Shown: positions 35,800 through 45,064 of the stretch, in pieces
Numbering within the stretch: position 1 is the stretch's first letter
Layout: each line of letters opens with the position of its first letter
Assembly: GCF_011405515.1 (NCBI RefSeq)
Contig: NZ_AP022671.1
Coordinates: 992,001 to 1,056,000, forward strand
From: Nitrospira sp. KM1
Lineage (GTDB): Bacteria; Nitrospirota; Nitrospiria; Nitrospirales; Nitrospiraceae
DNA: 64,000 bases
Reading direction: 5' to 3'
The notes under the pieces: generated by a model
Database searches by the model: none
What the model saw: only the letters and a program-made list of their open reading frames with translations
Told to the model about the DNA's origin: nothing
Made by a program: the position numbers and the translations under genes

Positions 35800-36702
35800 A
35801 TGCTCCTCTCTCCCTTCATTCGCTTCGGGACCTCCACCTGGACCTATGAAGGCTGGCAAGGCCAGGTCTACTTGAAGAAGTATGCCAAGACGACCTTTGC
35901 GCGGGAATGCCTGGGCGAGTATTGTCAGTATCTCCACAACGGTGACCCGTGCTTTCGCACGGTCGGCAATGATTCCACGTTCTACCGTCCACCGACAGCC
36001 AACCAACTGCGACACTATCTCAATCAGATCCCCGAAGACTTTGAGATGTGCTTCAAGGTGTGGGAGGAGATCACCATTCCGACTTACGCGAAGCAGGCTC
36101 GGTATGGCACAAAGGCTGGACAACCGAATCAACGATTTCTTGATGCAAAGCTCTTCAATGATCTCGTGCTCACACCTTATCGAGAAGCCAAGTTCGAGCC
36201 ACACACCGGCCCATTCTTGTTTGAATTCCAACGGCACGGGATGTCGAGTGAGGAATTCTGCTCGCGCCTAAATACGTTTTTTGGTCAACTCCCCCAGGAC
36301 TTTCGCTATGCGGTTGAAATCCGTAACGCGGGGTTACTGGGTCAGGACTATCGCAACGTCTTGGAGAATCACGGCATCGCCCATGTCTACAATTATTGGT
36401 CCTACATGCCTTCGTTACGGGACCAGCACCAACGGATGGAAGAGCGCTTCACGGCGCCCTTCACGGTCCTGCGTCTCCTCACGCCGCTTAAGATGTCCTA
36501 TGAAGCAGCGAAGAAACGAGCGGAGCCGTATACGAAGATTGTGGAAGAGCTGCCAGAGATGCGGCGAGAGACGGTGGAACTGGTGAAACAAGTGATGGCA
36601 GAGAAGCGAACGGCCTATGTTTTGGTGAATAACCGCAGCGAAGGGAATGCTCCCCTCACAATACAAGCTCTACGGAATGCGCTCCAAGTGGCGGAGACAT
36701 GA
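35800..36702 (+). CDS. DUF72 (YecE-like) protein
   Basis: 300 residues with a TIM-barrel-type DUF72 fold: FIRFGTSTWTYEGWQG at the start, STFYRPPTANQL, PFLFEFQRHGM, EIRNAGLLGQDY and a final YVLVNNRSEGNAPLTIQAL. It lies 18 bp after the DnaE2-type gene, so it is almost certainly on the same transcript under the LexA-like repressor. The function of DUF72 is not established; some authors link the fold to nuclease- or isomerase-like activity. Its presence here suggests a role in damage response. Confidence 0.85.
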   Translation: MLLSPFIRFGTSTWTYEGWQGQVYLKKYAKTTFARECLGEYCQYLHNGDPCFRTVGNDSTFYRPPTANQLRHYLNQIPEDFEMCFKVWEEITIPTYAKQARYGTKAGQPNQRFLDAKLFNDLVLTPYREAKFEPHTGPFLFEFQRHGMSSEEFCSRLNTFFGQLPQDFRYAVEIRNAGLLGQDYRNVLENHGIAHVYNYWSYMPSLRDQHQRMEERFTAPFTVLRLLTPLKMSYEAAKKRAEPYTKIVEELPEMRRETVELVKQVMAEKRTAYVLVNNRSEGNAPLTIQALRNALQVAET

Positions 36703-36850
36703 GCTTTGCCTATTTCCATTTTTCTGCTCCCCATACCTCGCGGGCGTCTGTGATCATTGTGCATCCGATTGGGGAGCCGCACAAGGTTGAAAGGCGTCAG
36801 GGAGTGCTGGCAAGGGAAACGCCGAGGCCGGAGCTGGAGATCCCGACAAG

Positions 36851-36881
36851 AAGGGCTGAGCGCTCGTGTCGCTCAGCCCTT
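36851..36881. terminator. Strong hairpin between convergent DUF72 and haemoglobin genes
   Basis: The arms AAGGGCTGAGCG and CGCTCAGCCCTT (12 bp, perfect) enclose a 7-nt loop, 16 bp from the stop of the haemoglobin gene. It is well placed as a two-way terminator. Confidence 0.65.
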
Positions 36882-36896
36882 GTCGCCGGCTAGAAG

Positions 36897-37400
36897 CTAT
36901 TTCCCGACAATGTCTCCACGTAGCCCGCCGATAATTGCAAGGAGCTCACCCTTCTCAGGCTGTGGCACCTTGAACTTGTCAAGCGTGGTGACGAGGTGTG
37001 CTGCCACCTGATCAAATTGTATATCTGTGATTTTCATTCCCTGATGCGTGGCTGGCATGGCCCGCCCGATATACGTACAGGGGCCACCGGTTGCTGCACA
37101 GACCATTAACACGTTCAATTGTTTGAAGCGCGCCTGTCTGTCAGGTGGCAATCCTCCAAAGGATGACGCCAGTTTGGGATCAGCAAAGAGCCGGTTCCCA
37201 AAGTCACTGACCACAGCGGAGATGGCGTCGTACCCACCGAGGCGTTCATAGAGAGTTTTCTGACTCCCCGCTTGTGTAGATGGAGGGGAACCGGCTGTAG
37301 CAGATCGAGGACTGCCGGTTACGAACACAAGCAGACCTCCAAGTGCTGCTGATACGACGAAGACCTTACATGCTGTCCGTGCACTCGTTGTTATAGCCAT
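36897..37400 (-). CDS. Group I truncated haemoglobin, exported
   Basis: 167 residues. The first ~35 residues form a hydrophobic export signal (VFVVSAALGGLLVFV), so the protein should be periplasmic. The globin part begins LYERLGGYDAISAVV and carries the proximal histidine block ATHQGMKITDIQFDQ. Group I truncated haemoglobins bind O2 and NO and can turn over NO to nitrate. The periplasmic location suits a cell meeting NO or oxidants outside. A TGTC-N8-GACA site lies 80 bp upstream. Confidence 0.88.
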   Translation of the reverse strand: MAITTSARTACKVFVVSAALGGLLVFVTGSPRSATAGSPPSTQAGSQKTLYERLGGYDAISAVVSDFGNRLFADPKLASSFGGLPPDRQARFKQLNVLMVCAATGGPCTYIGRAMPATHQGMKITDIQFDQVAAHLVTTLDKFKVPQPEKGELLAIIGGLRGDIVGK

Positions 37401-37480
37401 GACATACCCCCTTTAGAAAAATTGATTTGGAACCTACGAAAACTACATAGGCATCTGTAGATGTTTATCGAGGAAATATC

Positions 37481-37496
37481 TGTCATGGAGATGACA
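37481..37496. promoter_or_regulatory. Inverted repeat TGTC-N8-GACA upstream of the haemoglobin gene
   Basis: TGTCATGGAGATGACA, perfect over 6-bp arms, about 80 bp upstream of the haemoglobin start. The same TGTC-N8-GACA frame appears upstream of cytochrome P460 (43231) and near 39400. A Crp/Fnr-type operator is a fair guess. Confidence 0.45.
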
Positions 37497-37867
37497 AAGC
37501 CGAATACAGAGATCATGCCGAGATTACCGACTATTCGATCAAATCCCACAGAACTCTCTGATGATGAAGCGAACGGTGTCACTCTGCCAAACCATATGAT
37601 GAGCGATTGGCTCACCCTGTGTTATGAAAATGCCAGCCTTGGATCTTCGCACACGGTGGTGTGTGGTGTATGGAGAACGATACAGCGTGAACGATCGCAA
37701 TGGCTTAGGCCTCCATTTTCAAAGCAGGTTCTAGTACCTCGGCTACTGCAATGCATAGAGTGGCCCGATTTCATCAGGCTCGTCCTTCTACAGAGGCCTG
37801 TGAAATTAGGAGACGGTCAGCCTATCGCAGGGGAAGAGGGTCAGACATAACCCATGTGAAATGAAGA

Positions 37868-38060
37868 ACCCCGCCCTTACAGGCGGGGTCTCCTTACAAT
37901 TCAAGCTACGCTTGACCCGTCTCCTGCTCGCGCTGGTGCCGTACATACGGGCGAATCGTGACTTCGCTGATGCCCATCACAGAGTTTCATCGACGGCCAT
38001 CTTTGCACCAGGCGAGCAACAGACGGCTCCTGGCTCACACCCCCACCCTCCCAGGTGGGG
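37868..38060. repeat. Two hairpins facing each other, possible IS200/IS605-type relic
   Basis: ACCCCGCC-6 nt-GGCGGGGT lies at 37868-37889 and CCCCACC-6 nt-GGTGGGG at 38041-38060. About 150 bp separates them and there is no transposase frame. Hairpins near both ends are known in IS200/IS605 elements and their non-autonomous relics. The rest of 37401-38073 has no gene I can support; the frame at 37461-37850 has no family likeness. Confidence 0.35.
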
Positions 38061-38073
38061 AACTCCCGCGTCA

Positions 38074-39141
38074 TTAGAACCGAAGCAGACTTCCGAAGGT
38101 GACGGTGTTTATTCTGGCTGCTTCTTCTTCATAACTGAGTTTCCATCGTCCGTGTAGATACCCAATCGAAAGTGCGAGCGCCTCGGTCAACTGATATCGT
38201 GCCAACACTTCCCCCTGGTAAATCTTTTCGCGCGCGCCAAGAAAGTCATCACCAGGCAAACCCGACGTGTAGTTGGTTTGCTCAAGATCAAAGCCTCCTA
38301 GCAGGGTGAGTTTATCCGTGAAACGCGCCTCCAACTCCGCTTCGACATAGTGTGTGACATAGGAGATGTCCTCTCCAATTTGTGGATTGTGTCTCCCGTC
38401 AGCCAGCCCTCGCTCGTAGTGGTATCCGACCACCAATCCGATTCCTGGCTTGATTTCCCACATGATATGTGTCCCAAGAGTCCAAAAGCGAGTATTCCGA
38501 TGCGCAAAGCTCTCGTTGTACGATCGGTCTCCGTATCGAGCTAACCCGCGAATGGTGACATTCTCGAGTAGCTTACGCTCCAGTTCTGCCGTTCCAAAGT
38601 GTGTCGTGACGTACTCACCCCCACGATCCGATGATCGTAATTCACCGGGACCGTGATTGCCCAAGAAGAGGTGCGGACCGTAGTGATACCGCATCCGGAA
38701 GATAGTCTCTCCTCCTGGAAGTGCTTGAGTCAGCTGCGCGCCATACGTGCCATGAGAAAAAGCGGCCTGGTCGGTAAAGACAAACCCTTGGGCTCGTGCC
38801 GTCAGGTCGGTTCTCCCCCAGCTCGATTGCAATGATCGCGTGAGGTGGGCAACGGGTTCAAACACCCCGCTTGAACCTTGACCGGTGGTCTGAATGACCG
38901 GTTGTGTAGGATCCTCTTGCAGTGACAATCGCTGAGACGCCGAGAACAGCGCAACGTCATCGGTATAGAACGCATTCATCTCTCCGCCAACATGCCATCC
39001 TGATTCAGACTCGACGTCCATCTTCATATCCTTCATCTCAGAGGCGTCCAAGCTCATATCAGTTTCAGCCTGGGCCTGGGAGCACAGCAGCAACAACACC
39101 AGGAACGGCCACCCACACCATCTAATTAGCTGTACTTTCAC
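38074..39141 (-). CDS. Outer-membrane beta-barrel-like protein
   Basis: About 355 residues from a GTG at 39141. A signal peptide (IRWCGWPFLVLLLLCSQAQA) is followed by an acidic segment and a long alternating pattern of aromatic/hydrophobic and polar residues, with many strands ending in Arg/Tyr. It ends in SLLRF, a C-terminal Phe typical of barrels inserted by BamA. No specific porin family is recognised. It may pass anions or oxidants, but this is a guess from its neighbours. Confidence 0.7.
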   Translation of the reverse strand: MKVQLIRWCGWPFLVLLLLCSQAQAETDMSLDASEMKDMKMDVESESGWHVGGEMNAFYTDDVALFSASQRLSLQEDPTQPVIQTTGQGSSGVFEPVAHLTRSLQSSWGRTDLTARAQGFVFTDQAAFSHGTYGAQLTQALPGGETIFRMRYHYGPHLFLGNHGPGELRSSDRGGEYVTTHFGTAELERKLLENVTIRGLARYGDRSYNESFAHRNTRFWTLGTHIMWEIKPGIGLVVGYHYERGLADGRHNPQIGEDISYVTHYVEAELEARFTDKLTLLGGFDLEQTNYTSGLPGDDFLGAREKIYQGEVLARYQLTEALALSIGYLHGRWKLSYEEEAARINTVTFGSLLRF

Positions 39142-39661
39142 GCACGCCACCAATTTGTATTGAAAGCATTCTTTAATGCCGAACCATTCGCCCCTGGATC
39201 TAGCGAGAGCCTCACACGACTGTCCGAATACACATAGCGCCTGCACTGGTATTCACTTTTTCCTCAAATCTTGTACGCAGGAGAGGCCCAACAGGGAGTT
39301 TCATCGCACGCAATACCCCCCTCGTTTACTTGTAATAGATAAATGCAAACTGGCGTTGTAGGCTTGGTTCGTACTTTATAGGGAAAGCGCACACATTTCT
39401 GTCACTTATAAGACAAGGAGTTCAAATTTCTCGTATTCACTGAGGGGAATGCCCCCGCTGAAATCAATTCGCAGCTTGGTTTCAGTGGAACAAACATGGT
39501 CTTGAGAATGCCTGACATGCAGCTGTGGGTAGGCGAGCAGTAACCCTCTTCCACCTGGGGTCGGCCTTGCAGTTCTTTGAATAGCTATGGTTGCCGAAGC
39601 CCGATGAGGGTTCGCCGCTTCTCAAGCGAAGTCTTGAGTTACGGATATCAGGAGGCCTCTT
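39142..39661. other. Intergenic region with a TGTC-N8-GACA site
   Basis: 520 bp, AT-rich, containing TGTCACTTATAAGACA at 39400-39415, about 260 bp upstream of the barrel gene. I see no gene. Confidence 0.4.
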
Positions 39662-40138
39662 TTATTTTGCGAGGCTTCTCACATAATGAACAAGCTTCCA
39701 CACTTCCTCGTCCGATAAATCCGGGAACGCCATCATCCCTGTCCCTGAAGAACCGTACTTGGTAATCCAGAACAGTTGCCCGTCAGAAATCTCGCGCATC
39801 ATCGCACTGCATGTGAAATCGCGCGCCGGCGGCATCATTCCCCCGCTGACCGGTCCTTTCCCCTCTCCCCGCTTGCCGTGGCACAGCGCGCAGGCCATCG
39901 GCTTCGCGTCGTGAAGATACAATCCTTTTCCCACCTGAAGGACGTCGCTGGAAGCAGGAAGCGGATTCGTCTTAGCTAACATGTCTTCTGGAGCATTGGC
40001 AGTTTTCCTCGGCTGAACACAGGAACTGTTTTGCCCCCCTTCGGAGTCGGCCGCTACAGCCTGCTGGGTGAATGGGATAAGCCAGAGGATCACGGCCATC
40101 GTTGCTATCACGTTCTGTTTTGTCCTCATTGAATTCAT
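39662..40138 (-). CDS. Periplasmic c-type cytochrome, single haem
   Basis: 158 residues. A signal peptide (NVIATMAVILWLIPFTQQAVAA) precedes a monohaem domain: CALCH haem-binding motif near residue 85, and a likely methionine ligand in GTGMMAFPDL followed by the typical SDEEVWKLVHYVRSL helix. Small cytochromes of this type shuttle electrons in the periplasm. Here it could serve P460, the chlorite island or a c-type oxidase. The neighbouring barrel gene is downstream in the same direction but 520 bp away. Confidence 0.88.
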   Translation of the reverse strand: MNSMRTKQNVIATMAVILWLIPFTQQAVAADSEGGQNSSCVQPRKTANAPEDMLAKTNPLPASSDVLQVGKGLYLHDAKPMACALCHGKRGEGKGPVSGGMMPPARDFTCSAMMREISDGQLFWITKYGSSGTGMMAFPDLSDEEVWKLVHYVRSLAK

Positions 40139-40405
40139 CGTGCACTCCTTTTATTACAGAAGCCTTAGTAGGCATCCTGTTGAGTCCGAGCACCTTCGAT
40201 CTGTATCAGTCGTCAGGGTGATGCTTGATCTCCGTGCGACTTTCCATTTGTGGTACTCCGGAGTTACCTCTCGATCATGATCGGCAAAGGATGCGGAGTG
40301 TGCGTTCGACGCCCACCGGCGGATGCCCGGCCCTCTCAGGCTTCGGATAGAATGGCTCGATGATTGCCGCCAGTCCCCTCACACCGAATGACATGACCTC
40401 TCTCA

Positions 40406-40915
40406 TCAAGAAACCGCTCGAGACGGTACCTTCCAATGAGGTCTTGGAAAGTGGCACGTATATCCGTGGGGATTTCGCTCGAGATAATCTTGATGTTCAG
40501 GTTCCGCCACCCAAAATGGACCTGCGGGCCGAACCTCCGTCACCACCTTGCCGGGCCAAAGGCCCGACGCATCGACATCGGCGATGACTTCCTCTGCTGT
40601 TCGGCGTTGAGTATCGGACGTGTAGTAAATTCCTGATCGATAGGACATGCCCACATCGTTGCCCTGGCGATTCAGTGTGGTCGGGTCGTGAATTTGAAAA
40701 AATACCTCCAGTAGAGTGCGGAACGCCAGCTTGTCACGGTCAAACACGACTTCAATCGCCTCTGCATGGGTACCATGACGACGATAGGTGGCGTTCGGCA
40801 CATCGCCACCGCTATAACCTACCCTGGTTGAAAGCACTCCTGGCAGCTTGCGAATGAGACCCTGCATCCCCCAGAAACACCCACCGGCCAATATGACCGT
40901 TTCTGTTTGACTCAT
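40406..40915 (-). CDS. msrA: Peptide methionine-S-sulfoxide reductase
   Basis: 169 residues from the ATG at 40915 (the frame opens 7 codons earlier). The active site is GGCFWGMQ, with [24 protein letters not shown] next, then [10 protein letters not shown]. MsrA repairs oxidised methionine with thioredoxin. It has no export signal. Its place between cytochrome c and selO in an oxidant-defence island fits repair of damage by hypochlorite, a known side product of chlorite turnover. Confidence 0.95.
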   Translation of the reverse strand: MSQTETVILAGGCFWGMQGLIRKLPGVLSTRVGYSGGDVPNATYRRHGTHAEAIEVVFDRDKLAFRTLLEVFFQIHDPTTLNRQGNDVGMSYRSGIYYTSDTQRRTAEEVIADVDASGLWPGKVVTEVRPAGPFWVAEPEHQDYLERNPHGYTCHFPRPHWKVPSRAVS

Positions 40916-40970
40916 ATAACGCTCCTTAATCATCATCTCACAGGACGGAGAGACCGCCGCTGCGACGTTT

Positions 40971-42449
40971 TCACGTACCGCAGAATGTTTGATAGCAGGC
41001 CGTCACCTCAGCAGGAGCCGGGGTGGCGTAGGCGTCCAGTTCAGGGTCTTCATCAAACGGTCGAGTGACGGCTTTCAACAGCCGCTCGAATGGTGCAAGG
41101 TCCGTATTGTCCGTGGCGGCAGCCAACGCTTCTTCAACGCGATGATTTCGAGGAATGTACAACGGGTTCACGCGTCGCATTGCTGCAGCCCGCGCCTCCG
41201 TCTTCAAGGACTCGCGGTCGAGACGCATGCGCCACTGTCTCAACCACATTGCGAGTGCTGAAGGCTCACGAAACACCGCCTGAAGGGGACGGTCGTTACC
41301 CTCCGCTGCGTCGACGAGGTATCGCCAGGCGAGCGTGTAATCGGCGCCTCGTGCGTGGAGCAATGCCAACCATTCATTGGCCAGTACGTCGTCTCCCTCC
41401 TCCGTTGTCGCAAGGCCAAGTTTCTTCCGAATGCCTGCAAGCCAATAATCATAATAGCGAGCGGGAAACGTTTCTAAAATCTCGAGAAACGGGGCAACCT
41501 TAGACTCTCGTGAGCCATTGGTCATCACCGGAGCAATGGCTCCGGCAAGACGTGCTAAATTCCAACGTATAATGTGCGGCTGGTTGTGATAGGCATACCG
41601 ACCCTGCGTGTCGATCGAGCTAAACACCGCATGCGGGTCATATGCCTCCATAAACGCACAGGGCCCGTAATCGATGGTCTCGCCGGAGATCGTTGTGTTG
41701 TCCGTATTCATCACGCCATGGATGAAACCAACCAACATCCAGTGCGCGACAAGACTCGCCTGTCGATCAGCCACGGCCCGGAACCATTCCTGATACCGAT
41801 GAGGATGGTCGGCGAGCTGAGGATCGTGCCGTCGAATTGCATAATCCACGAGTCGTTGTACCTGGTGTGGTTCCTCACGGGCCGCGAAGAATTCAACGGT
41901 GCCGATTCGCAGATGACTGGCCGCGACGCGCGTCAATACAGCCCCCGGCAGTGGACGTTCACGAAAAACTGATTCGCCTGTCCAGACCGCGGCAAGTGCG
42001 CGTGTGGTCGGAATACCCATGGCATGCATGAATTCTCCGATGAGGTATTCCCGAAGGACCGGACCTACCGCTGCCTTTCCATCTCCACCACGAGAGAAGG
42101 GGGTTGGTCCAGACCCCTTTAAAGCCAAATCTCTGCGTAGACCATCCTTGTCTACCACCTCACCGAGGAGCAGCGCCCGGCCATCACCGAGTCGCGGTGC
42201 GAAGTGCCCGAACTGATGACCTGCGTAGACCTGGGCGATCGGTGTTGCTCCGACCAGCGTTTCGTTTCCAGAAAGGAATGCACTACCTGCTGGGCCATTC
42301 AGTATTTCTATCGGTAGACCCAGTTGAATACCTAGGTCCGTATTCAAGCGAAGAAGCTTTGGAGAGGGCACCGGAGTAGGTTGCCAGGGAACGTACATAC
42401 CTTCGAGTTCCCTGGCATAGGTATTGTCAAACTGGATAAGCGTATCCAT
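40971..42449 (-). CDS. selO: Protein adenylyltransferase SelO (YdiU family)
   Basis: About 492 residues from ATG 42449. Family blocks: [42 protein letters not shown], and [23 protein letters not shown] with pseudokinase active-site residues. The C-terminus CYQTFCGT has cysteine where animal SelO has selenocysteine. SelO transfers AMP to proteins and protects from oxidative stress in bacteria and yeast. It lies 56 bp upstream of msrA in the same direction. Confidence 0.95.
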   Translation of the reverse strand: MDTLIQFDNTYARELEGMYVPWQPTPVPSPKLLRLNTDLGIQLGLPIEILNGPAGSAFLSGNETLVGATPIAQVYAGHQFGHFAPRLGDGRALLLGEVVDKDGLRRDLALKGSGPTPFSRGGDGKAAVGPVLREYLIGEFMHAMGIPTTRALAAVWTGESVFRERPLPGAVLTRVAASHLRIGTVEFFAAREEPHQVQRLVDYAIRRHDPQLADHPHRYQEWFRAVADRQASLVAHWMLVGFIHGVMNTDNTTISGETIDYGPCAFMEAYDPHAVFSSIDTQGRYAYHNQPHIIRWNLARLAGAIAPVMTNGSRESKVAPFLEILETFPARYYDYWLAGIRKKLGLATTEEGDDVLANEWLALLHARGADYTLAWRYLVDAAEGNDRPLQAVFREPSALAMWLRQWRMRLDRESLKTEARAAAMRRVNPLYIPRNHRVEEALAAATDNTDLAPFERLLKAVTRPFDEDPELDAYATPAPAEVTACYQTFCGT

Positions 42450-42524
42450 CATGAAAATCTGTATGACATCGCCACCAGTCAACCTCTCCCCTCAAGGCTC
42501 ACAATGGCAGCCCTCAATCTCGGG

Positions 42525-43136
42525 CTATTGTTTTTGTAAAACCGGATAGCCCAGCGTGTAGATCCATTTGTCGGCTTCAGCTGCGTGTGCAGGGGCCAAT
42601 CCCTTAGCAGGCATGTGACAGGGGATACATTCCGCTTTATAGTTTTTCGTGACAGAGTGAGTCATGTCTTCCTTGTTGAAGAGCCCCCAGGCCCACCCGT
42701 CTCCCCACACCTTCGAATCTTTATACCGTCCCTTTGTATCACGCACGAGCACAAACCAGCCCTTGACGGTGGTAGCATGGCCGACTGCAAGCCCGGTACT
42801 CATCGCCATCGTCTCTGCGTTTAAGAGTTCCTTTACCAGTACGGCGCCGTCCGGGAACTGCCCAGTCTTTTTATAGTGGGCAATCGTTGAGGGCTGCGTA
42901 TACACCGTGTGATACTCATGAAGGCCCGGACCACTTTTCTCCAGTTTCTCATCCGCATTGGCGTGAGCCCAGGTGCCAAGTGTGGGCCAGTCTCTGTAGT
43001 TATCCGGGACGCGGAGCGCCCCCGTAGCCGTATCGACATTCGGTGCAAACGGTCCTTCTTGCTCCGCATTGGATAAGCCGGTCAGCCACAGAGCCCCACA
43101 TGCAATAGCAACAACTCCCAAAAGCATTTTCTTCAT
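42525..43136 (-). CDS. Cytochrome P460 family protein
   Basis: 203 residues. A signal peptide (MLLGVVAIACGALWLTGL) and the haem motif CIPCH near residue 178 are clear. WGDGWAWGLFNKED and the final DKWIYTLGYPVL fit the P460 fold, whose haem carries a Lys-haem cross-link in the enzyme. Family enzymes oxidise hydroxylamine or NO-derived species to nitrite or N2O. In a nitrite oxidiser it may detoxify hydroxylamine or NO. A TGTC-N8-GACA site lies 95 bp upstream. Confidence 0.88.
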   Translation of the reverse strand: MKKMLLGVVAIACGALWLTGLSNAEQEGPFAPNVDTATGALRVPDNYRDWPTLGTWAHANADEKLEKSGPGLHEYHTVYTQPSTIAHYKKTGQFPDGAVLVKELLNAETMAMSTGLAVGHATTVKGWFVLVRDTKGRYKDSKVWGDGWAWGLFNKEDMTHSVTKNYKAECIPCHMPAKGLAPAHAAEADKWIYTLGYPVLQKQ

Positions 43137-43230
43137 GATCCCTCCCTTTACCTAATGATAGTTATGATTACCCAGCACTAAGAGTATCGAAATGGTGAAA
43201 TAAGAATACACTTTGGCTCGCCAAGACTTC

Positions 43231-43246
43231 TGTCATCTAGGCGACA
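43231..43246. promoter_or_regulatory. Inverted repeat TGTC-N8-GACA upstream of cytochrome P460
   Basis: TGTCATCTAGGCGACA overlaps the stop codon of the Crp-like gene and lies 95 bp before the P460 start. It has the same frame as the site before the haemoglobin gene. Confidence 0.45.
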
Positions 43247-43796
43247 AATTCGGTAGATCCCTGGCAGGAATAGCATCAAGTGTGACGATTCGGCTGAGAG
43301 CGTCAAGGTCTCGCACACACACGTAGCCCCTCGTGTAGGAGAGAATGTCTTGGTCACGCAGGGTTTTCATAATGGCACTCACATTGGGACGGGACGCCAC
43401 GACAAGCTCAGCGAGTTCCTCATGGGTCATTCGAACGTCCACGATATAGCCGACGCCATGGTTGCAGGGCTGCCCCTCGAAGCACATCAAGTCAACGAGT
43501 GTCATTGCAACCCGCCTTTGTAACGGCGAAGTTAGTTGCCACTGCAACCGACGATCAAGGAAGTGCAGCTGGTGACCATAGGTTTCTAGAAGTCCTTGCC
43601 GCAGATTTGCATCGGCCTGAGAGGCTCTTTCAATACTCACTCGATCAAGCTCCAACACAGTGGCCGTTCCATTTGCGACTGCCGATTCTGCATTCTGAAA
43701 GATCGAAAGAACGGTTTTTGACAAGTGCTCGCTATTGCAACGGTTTCCCCAATTTAATTGTGATATCGGTAACTTAGGCCTTTCCGTTGGTTCCAC
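43233..43796 (-). CDS. Crp/Fnr-family regulator lacking most of its sensor domain
   Basis: 187 residues from a GTG at 43796; an in-frame stop lies 10 codons upstream, so it cannot be much longer. The last ~90 residues are a Crp-type winged helix (RMTHEELAELVVASRPNVSAIMKTL, and the wing YTRGYVCVRD). The N-terminus keeps only the end of a cNMP-like fold (ATVLELDRVSIE) and the dimer helix. A normal Crp/Fnr protein has about 230 residues. This may be a truncated regulator acting without ligand, or a decaying gene. It sits among haem and NO genes. Confidence 0.75.
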   Translation of the reverse strand: MEPTERPKLPISQLNWGNRCNSEHLSKTVLSIFQNAESAVANGTATVLELDRVSIERASQADANLRQGLLETYGHQLHFLDRRLQWQLTSPLQRRVAMTLVDLMCFEGQPCNHGVGYIVDVRMTHEELAELVVASRPNVSAIMKTLRDQDILSYTRGYVCVRDLDALSRIVTLDAIPARDLPNLSPR

Positions 43797-44230
43797 TGTA
43801 TTCCATCCTTTCTGTCTGTTTCAACAGAGTTTTGACACAAATTTGTCACACCTAGTCCGTACATCAATCGAATCAGGCAGTCATGTCTCCGATGAAAATA
43901 CAGTACCTGAGCCATCCTCATCAGAAGACAACGCAGCCCACAAGAAACAAAAGTAGCCCCCTCGACTCGGCATTTGAGAAATGCATCAACATGATCATTC
44001 CTCAGATCGCCCGGTGAGTAGCAATTGCCTCCCTCATCCCTCAGGAGATCCCACGCCAAGCCTGTTCTGTTTACATGCTATCGGGTTTACGGTCAGGCCA
44101 GTGCTGCCAAAATCCCTAAATGCCCGCACAGAGGGAACCCCGTGTCCCTGTACCCATGCGGGTTGCCATACCAGTGCTATGAGAACACGGTCGGGGCATG
44201 TCGCCTAGCGACGGCACCTCCCGTGCGTCC
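43797..44230. other. Intergenic region before chlorite dismutase stop
   Basis: 433 bp between the shortened Crp gene and chlorite dismutase. A Crp-like half-palindrome (TTGACACAAATTTGTCAC) lies at 43833-43849 close to the Crp start. No gene or RNA is seen. Confidence 0.4.
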
Positions 44231-45019
44231 TTACCGTGAAAAGACTTCGAGGATTTCATCCAGGGAGCGGATCGTCCCCAACAACAACGGATCACCAAAC
44301 CGCTTATTATGGCGATTCTCCTTCACCTTCAATAAGCCGATCACCAGATTGTTGAAGTCGTCCAGTTTTGCCGTCTCAAAATAGGTGATGAAGTCCAGGT
44401 CATCCAGCCCGCTGGAATGATACAGCTTGCGCTTGACGGTTTTGAGATATGCCACTGTCGCATCCGTATGCTCCTTCATCAAAGCGGCACGCGGATCGTG
44501 CGGCATCATCCACCATTCAGCATCTTTGCGGATAGGAACCACCAGGACATACGGACTGCTCGGAGGTGGAGGAGTCTTCAGTTCAGTCTTCAACTCTTCA
44601 GGAAAACTCGGGACATAATTTAACGCCTTTGTAATCCCGTTGAACGTGTCGGTGTTCTTCAACGCTTTCCCGAACGTCGTGCCCATGAAGTCGATCAGAA
44701 CATTCTGGTTGTGACTCATTTCCTTGGAGTGAATCCTCAGGAAAAAGTCAGCTTTCTCAGATAATCCTCGCAGCAAGTACGTATCGATGGTCATTTGCTC
44801 TGAATACTTCTGGAACACACTTTTTGCCTCCGCCACGGCTTTCGTCCGGGCATCGCGATCCAGTTTCCACCACTCGTCCCCAACCTTGAAGACGGCGAAG
44901 GTGGCATAGATCCCGGGTTCCTTCAATAACTTCTCCCGATCCGCTTCAGCACCAGCTATTTGCGCACAAAGCATGAAAGTCAAAACCATCACGGCGAGGA
45001 TAGATCGCTGTCGCATCAC
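44231..45019 (-). CDS. cld: Chlorite dismutase, periplasmic
   Basis: 262 residues. A signal peptide (VMVLTFMLCAQIAGAEA) is followed by the two ferredoxin-like halves of chlorite dismutase. The proximal haem ligand is H184 and the distal arginine is R197 (TVKRKL), separated by 13 residues as in Nitrospira and perchlorate reducers. W50 and W51, then W169-W170, are conserved aromatic positions. Cld turns chlorite into chloride and oxygen. The length and export signal match the long pentameric lineage known from Nitrospira. An antibiotic biosynthesis monooxygenase-like gene is just upstream. Confidence 0.96.
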   Translation of the reverse strand: MMRQRSILAVMVLTFMLCAQIAGAEADREKLLKEPGIYATFAVFKVGDEWWKLDRDARTKAVAEAKSVFQKYSEQMTIDTYLLRGLSEKADFFLRIHSKEMSHNQNVLIDFMGTTFGKALKNTDTFNGITKALNYVPSFPEELKTELKTPPPPSSPYVLVVPIRKDAEWWMMPHDPRAALMKEHTDATVAYLKTVKRKLYHSSGLDDLDFITYFETAKLDDFNNLVIGLLKVKENRHNKRFGDPLLLGTIRSLDEILEVFSR

Positions 45020-45064
45020 TTCTCCTTAGGCATAAGGTTGTCCCATTGTCGGAACCGGTCCCGC

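Noticed and set aside
37461-37850. 129-residue frame upstream of the haemoglobin gene
   Set aside because: No family likeness, no clear ribosome-binding site, and it overlaps the candidate operator region.
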